From positions 6,294 through 70,293 of the forward strand of contig CAZQJC010000221.1 in assembly GCA_964593795.1 (NCBI GenBank): a DNA stretch of 64,000 bases, read 5' to 3'. Positions 63,131-64,000 of this stretch are shown in pieces. This DNA comes from JAHFDS01 sp964593795 (GTDB taxonomy: Bacteria > Myxococcota_A > Polyangia > JAHFDS01). Position numbers and translations under genes: made by a program. The notes beneath the pieces were generated by a model that was given only the letters and a program-made list of their open reading frames with translations, had not been told where the DNA came from and did no database searches. Positions within the stretch are counted from its first letter, which is position 1; every line of letters starts with the position of its first letter.

Positions 63131-63886
63131 GTGTGGGGCTGGGAGACGCTGCCGCCGCTCGACCGCCTGTGGGTCACGCTCGCGGGCGTGGGCCTGCAGG
63201 ACGCGCGACGCGCCGGCCTCCTGCTCTTTCGGGTGCGAGCGCAGCAGGCGAGCCTCGTCGGCGCCGACCTCCTGCGCGCGGACCTCGAGGAGGCCGATCT
63301 CTCGGGGGCGCACCTCGAGCTCGCCGACCTGCGGCGCGCGATCCTGCGCCGGGTGCGCCTCGGCGGGGCGAGCCTCGAGGGCGCGAACCTGAGCTGGTCG
63401 TCTGCCGAAGGTGCGATCCTGCGCGGGGCGCGCCTCGCGCGGGCCGACCTGACCGAGGCCGCGCTCACGGGCGCAGATCTCGAGCGCGCCGACCTGCAGG
63501 ATGCCCTGCTCACCGCCGCGGACCTCGCGGAGGCCAGGCTCACCGGGGCGCGCCTCGACGGCGCGAGCGCCGAGCACGCCGTCTTCTCCGCGGCCTGCCT
63601 CGCCGGGGCGCTCGCGACAGGCGCCGTGCTGACGTGCGCGGACCTCGAGGGCGCCGATCTCTCCGGCGCCGTGCTCAAGCGCGCGGACCTGCGGGGCGCT
63701 GCGCTCGAGTGCGCCCGGCTCGAGGGCGCGCGCCTCGAGGGCGCGCGCCTCGGGGCGCGGGCGGACGACGCGCCGACGATGCGCACCGCGCGCGAACCGG
63801 CTGCGCCGCCCACGATCCAGGCGCTGCTCTGCGCCGAGTGGAGCACGCTCGAGCTCGACGGCGTCCTGGTCCGCCGGCCGGCCTAG
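63131..63886 (+). CDS. Pentapeptide-repeat protein
   Basis: A 251-residue protein. From about residue 35 to 215 it is built of A(D/N)LXX-type pentapeptides, e.g. ASLVGADLLRADLEEADLSGAHLELADLRRA, which fold as a right-handed quadrilateral beta helix. Charged C-terminal tail. Such folds can mimic DNA (Qnr/MfpA) or act as scaffolds; no function can be assigned. The GTG has GGGA upstream; CATGAT at 63119-63124 could be its -10 with no leader. Confidence 0.83.
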   Translation: MWGWETLPPLDRLWVTLAGVGLQDARRAGLLLFRVRAQQASLVGADLLRADLEEADLSGAHLELADLRRAILRRVRLGGASLEGANLSWSSAEGAILRGARLARADLTEAALTGADLERADLQDALLTAADLAEARLTGARLDGASAEHAVFSAACLAGALATGAVLTCADLEGADLSGAVLKRADLRGAALECARLEGARLEGARLGARADDAPTMRTAREPAAPPTIQALLCAEWSTLELDGVLVRRPA

Positions 63887-63949
63887 TGCCTCGACCACGG
63901 CGTACTGATCATCGAGCGGGCGGCATCAAGGTCGAGGCCTTGCTTGCGT

Positions 63950-63973
63950 GTGGCCGGCTCGGAAGCCGGCCAC
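63950..63973. terminator. Perfect hairpin after the pentapeptide gene
   Basis: 9-bp stem GTGGCCGGC / GCCGGCCAC with a 6-nt loop (TCGGAA), 63 bp after the stop. A second hairpin follows two bases later. No U-run. It likely ends the pentapeptide transcript. Confidence 0.55.
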
Positions 63974-63975
63974 CA

Positions 63976-63996
63976 GGAAGGGCACGCTGCCCTTCC
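63976..63996. terminator. Second perfect hairpin at the right edge
   Basis: 9-bp stem GGAAGGGCA / TGCCCTTCC with a 3-nt loop. It directly follows the hairpin at 63950-63973, forming a tandem pair. Whatever lies downstream is outside the window, so it could also be a leader element of the next gene. Confidence 0.45.
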
Positions 63997-64000
63997 CCCG

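Overview
The window is very GC-rich DNA with tight gene packing. It reads like a chromosomal segment of a Myxococcota bacterium (order not decidable from sequence alone). Supporting signs are a Ser/Thr kinase with a C-terminal PEGA-like domain, an FHA-GGDEF protein, a free-standing MshEN domain, anti-sigma-type GHKL/STAS proteins, many GTG/TTG starts and almost universal 1-4 bp stop/start overlaps inside operons. No rRNA, tRNA, CRISPR array, integrase or transposase was seen, and no stretch above 300 bases lacks a gene.

Layout. 0-9 kb: a truncated lipoprotein and an exported repeat protein, a divergent PEGA kinase, a DinG-type helicase overlapping hisIE, then a three-gene cassette of a glutathionylspermidine-synthase-like ATP-grasp enzyme and two unknown proteins. 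9-44 kb: a large surface-polysaccharide locus. Its first arm (9.7-18.8 kb, minus strand) is one coupled operon of glycosyltransferases, methyltransferases, a YdjC deacetylase, a multi-membrane-span protein and a zinc-ribbon epimerase, with hisH, hisA and hisF embedded and an FkbM methyltransferase between hisA and hisF. The second arm (18.8-29 kb) holds more glycosyltransferases, a DegT aminotransferase/GNAT pair and an asparagine-synthase homologue. The third arm (29-37.2 kb, plus strand) makes a CDP-4-keto-6-deoxy-hexose (cytidylyltransferase, CDP-glucose 4,6-dehydratase) and adds a divergent RmlD-like reductase, a C-methyltransferase-like protein, an FAD protein, a glycosyltransferase and a second asparagine synthase. 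A stretch of clearly lower GC (about 37.2-42.3 kb: ABC exporter, OafA acyltransferase, glycosyltransferase, FkbM) looks like a later acquisition. A polysaccharide deacetylase and a patatin-like phospholipase close the locus.

44.5-64 kb is mostly housekeeping and signalling: a receiver protein and a PECR-like reductase; a DUF58/transglutaminase/MoxR/TPR operon; an MshEN protein followed by a GHKL-ATPase/STAS-zinc-ribbon pair that resembles a partner-switching module; dnaJ; a Slt-type lytic transglycosylase; an FHA-GGDEF protein with a degenerate active site; xseB, a receiver and a prenyl synthase in one operon; a Fur-family regulator; trpD; and a pentapeptide-repeat protein.

Together the central genes would make nucleotide-activated deoxy-, amino- and branched sugars, assemble them, decorate them with methyl, acyl and amide groups, and probably export them through the ABC protein. 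Best candidates for undescribed biology are the ATP-grasp cassette (5.5-9.0 kb), the MshEN/GHKL/STAS-zinc-ribbon cluster (52.4-54.9 kb), the RmlD-like enzyme without its catalytic Tyr, and the DinG homologue with one of the four cluster cysteines replaced.
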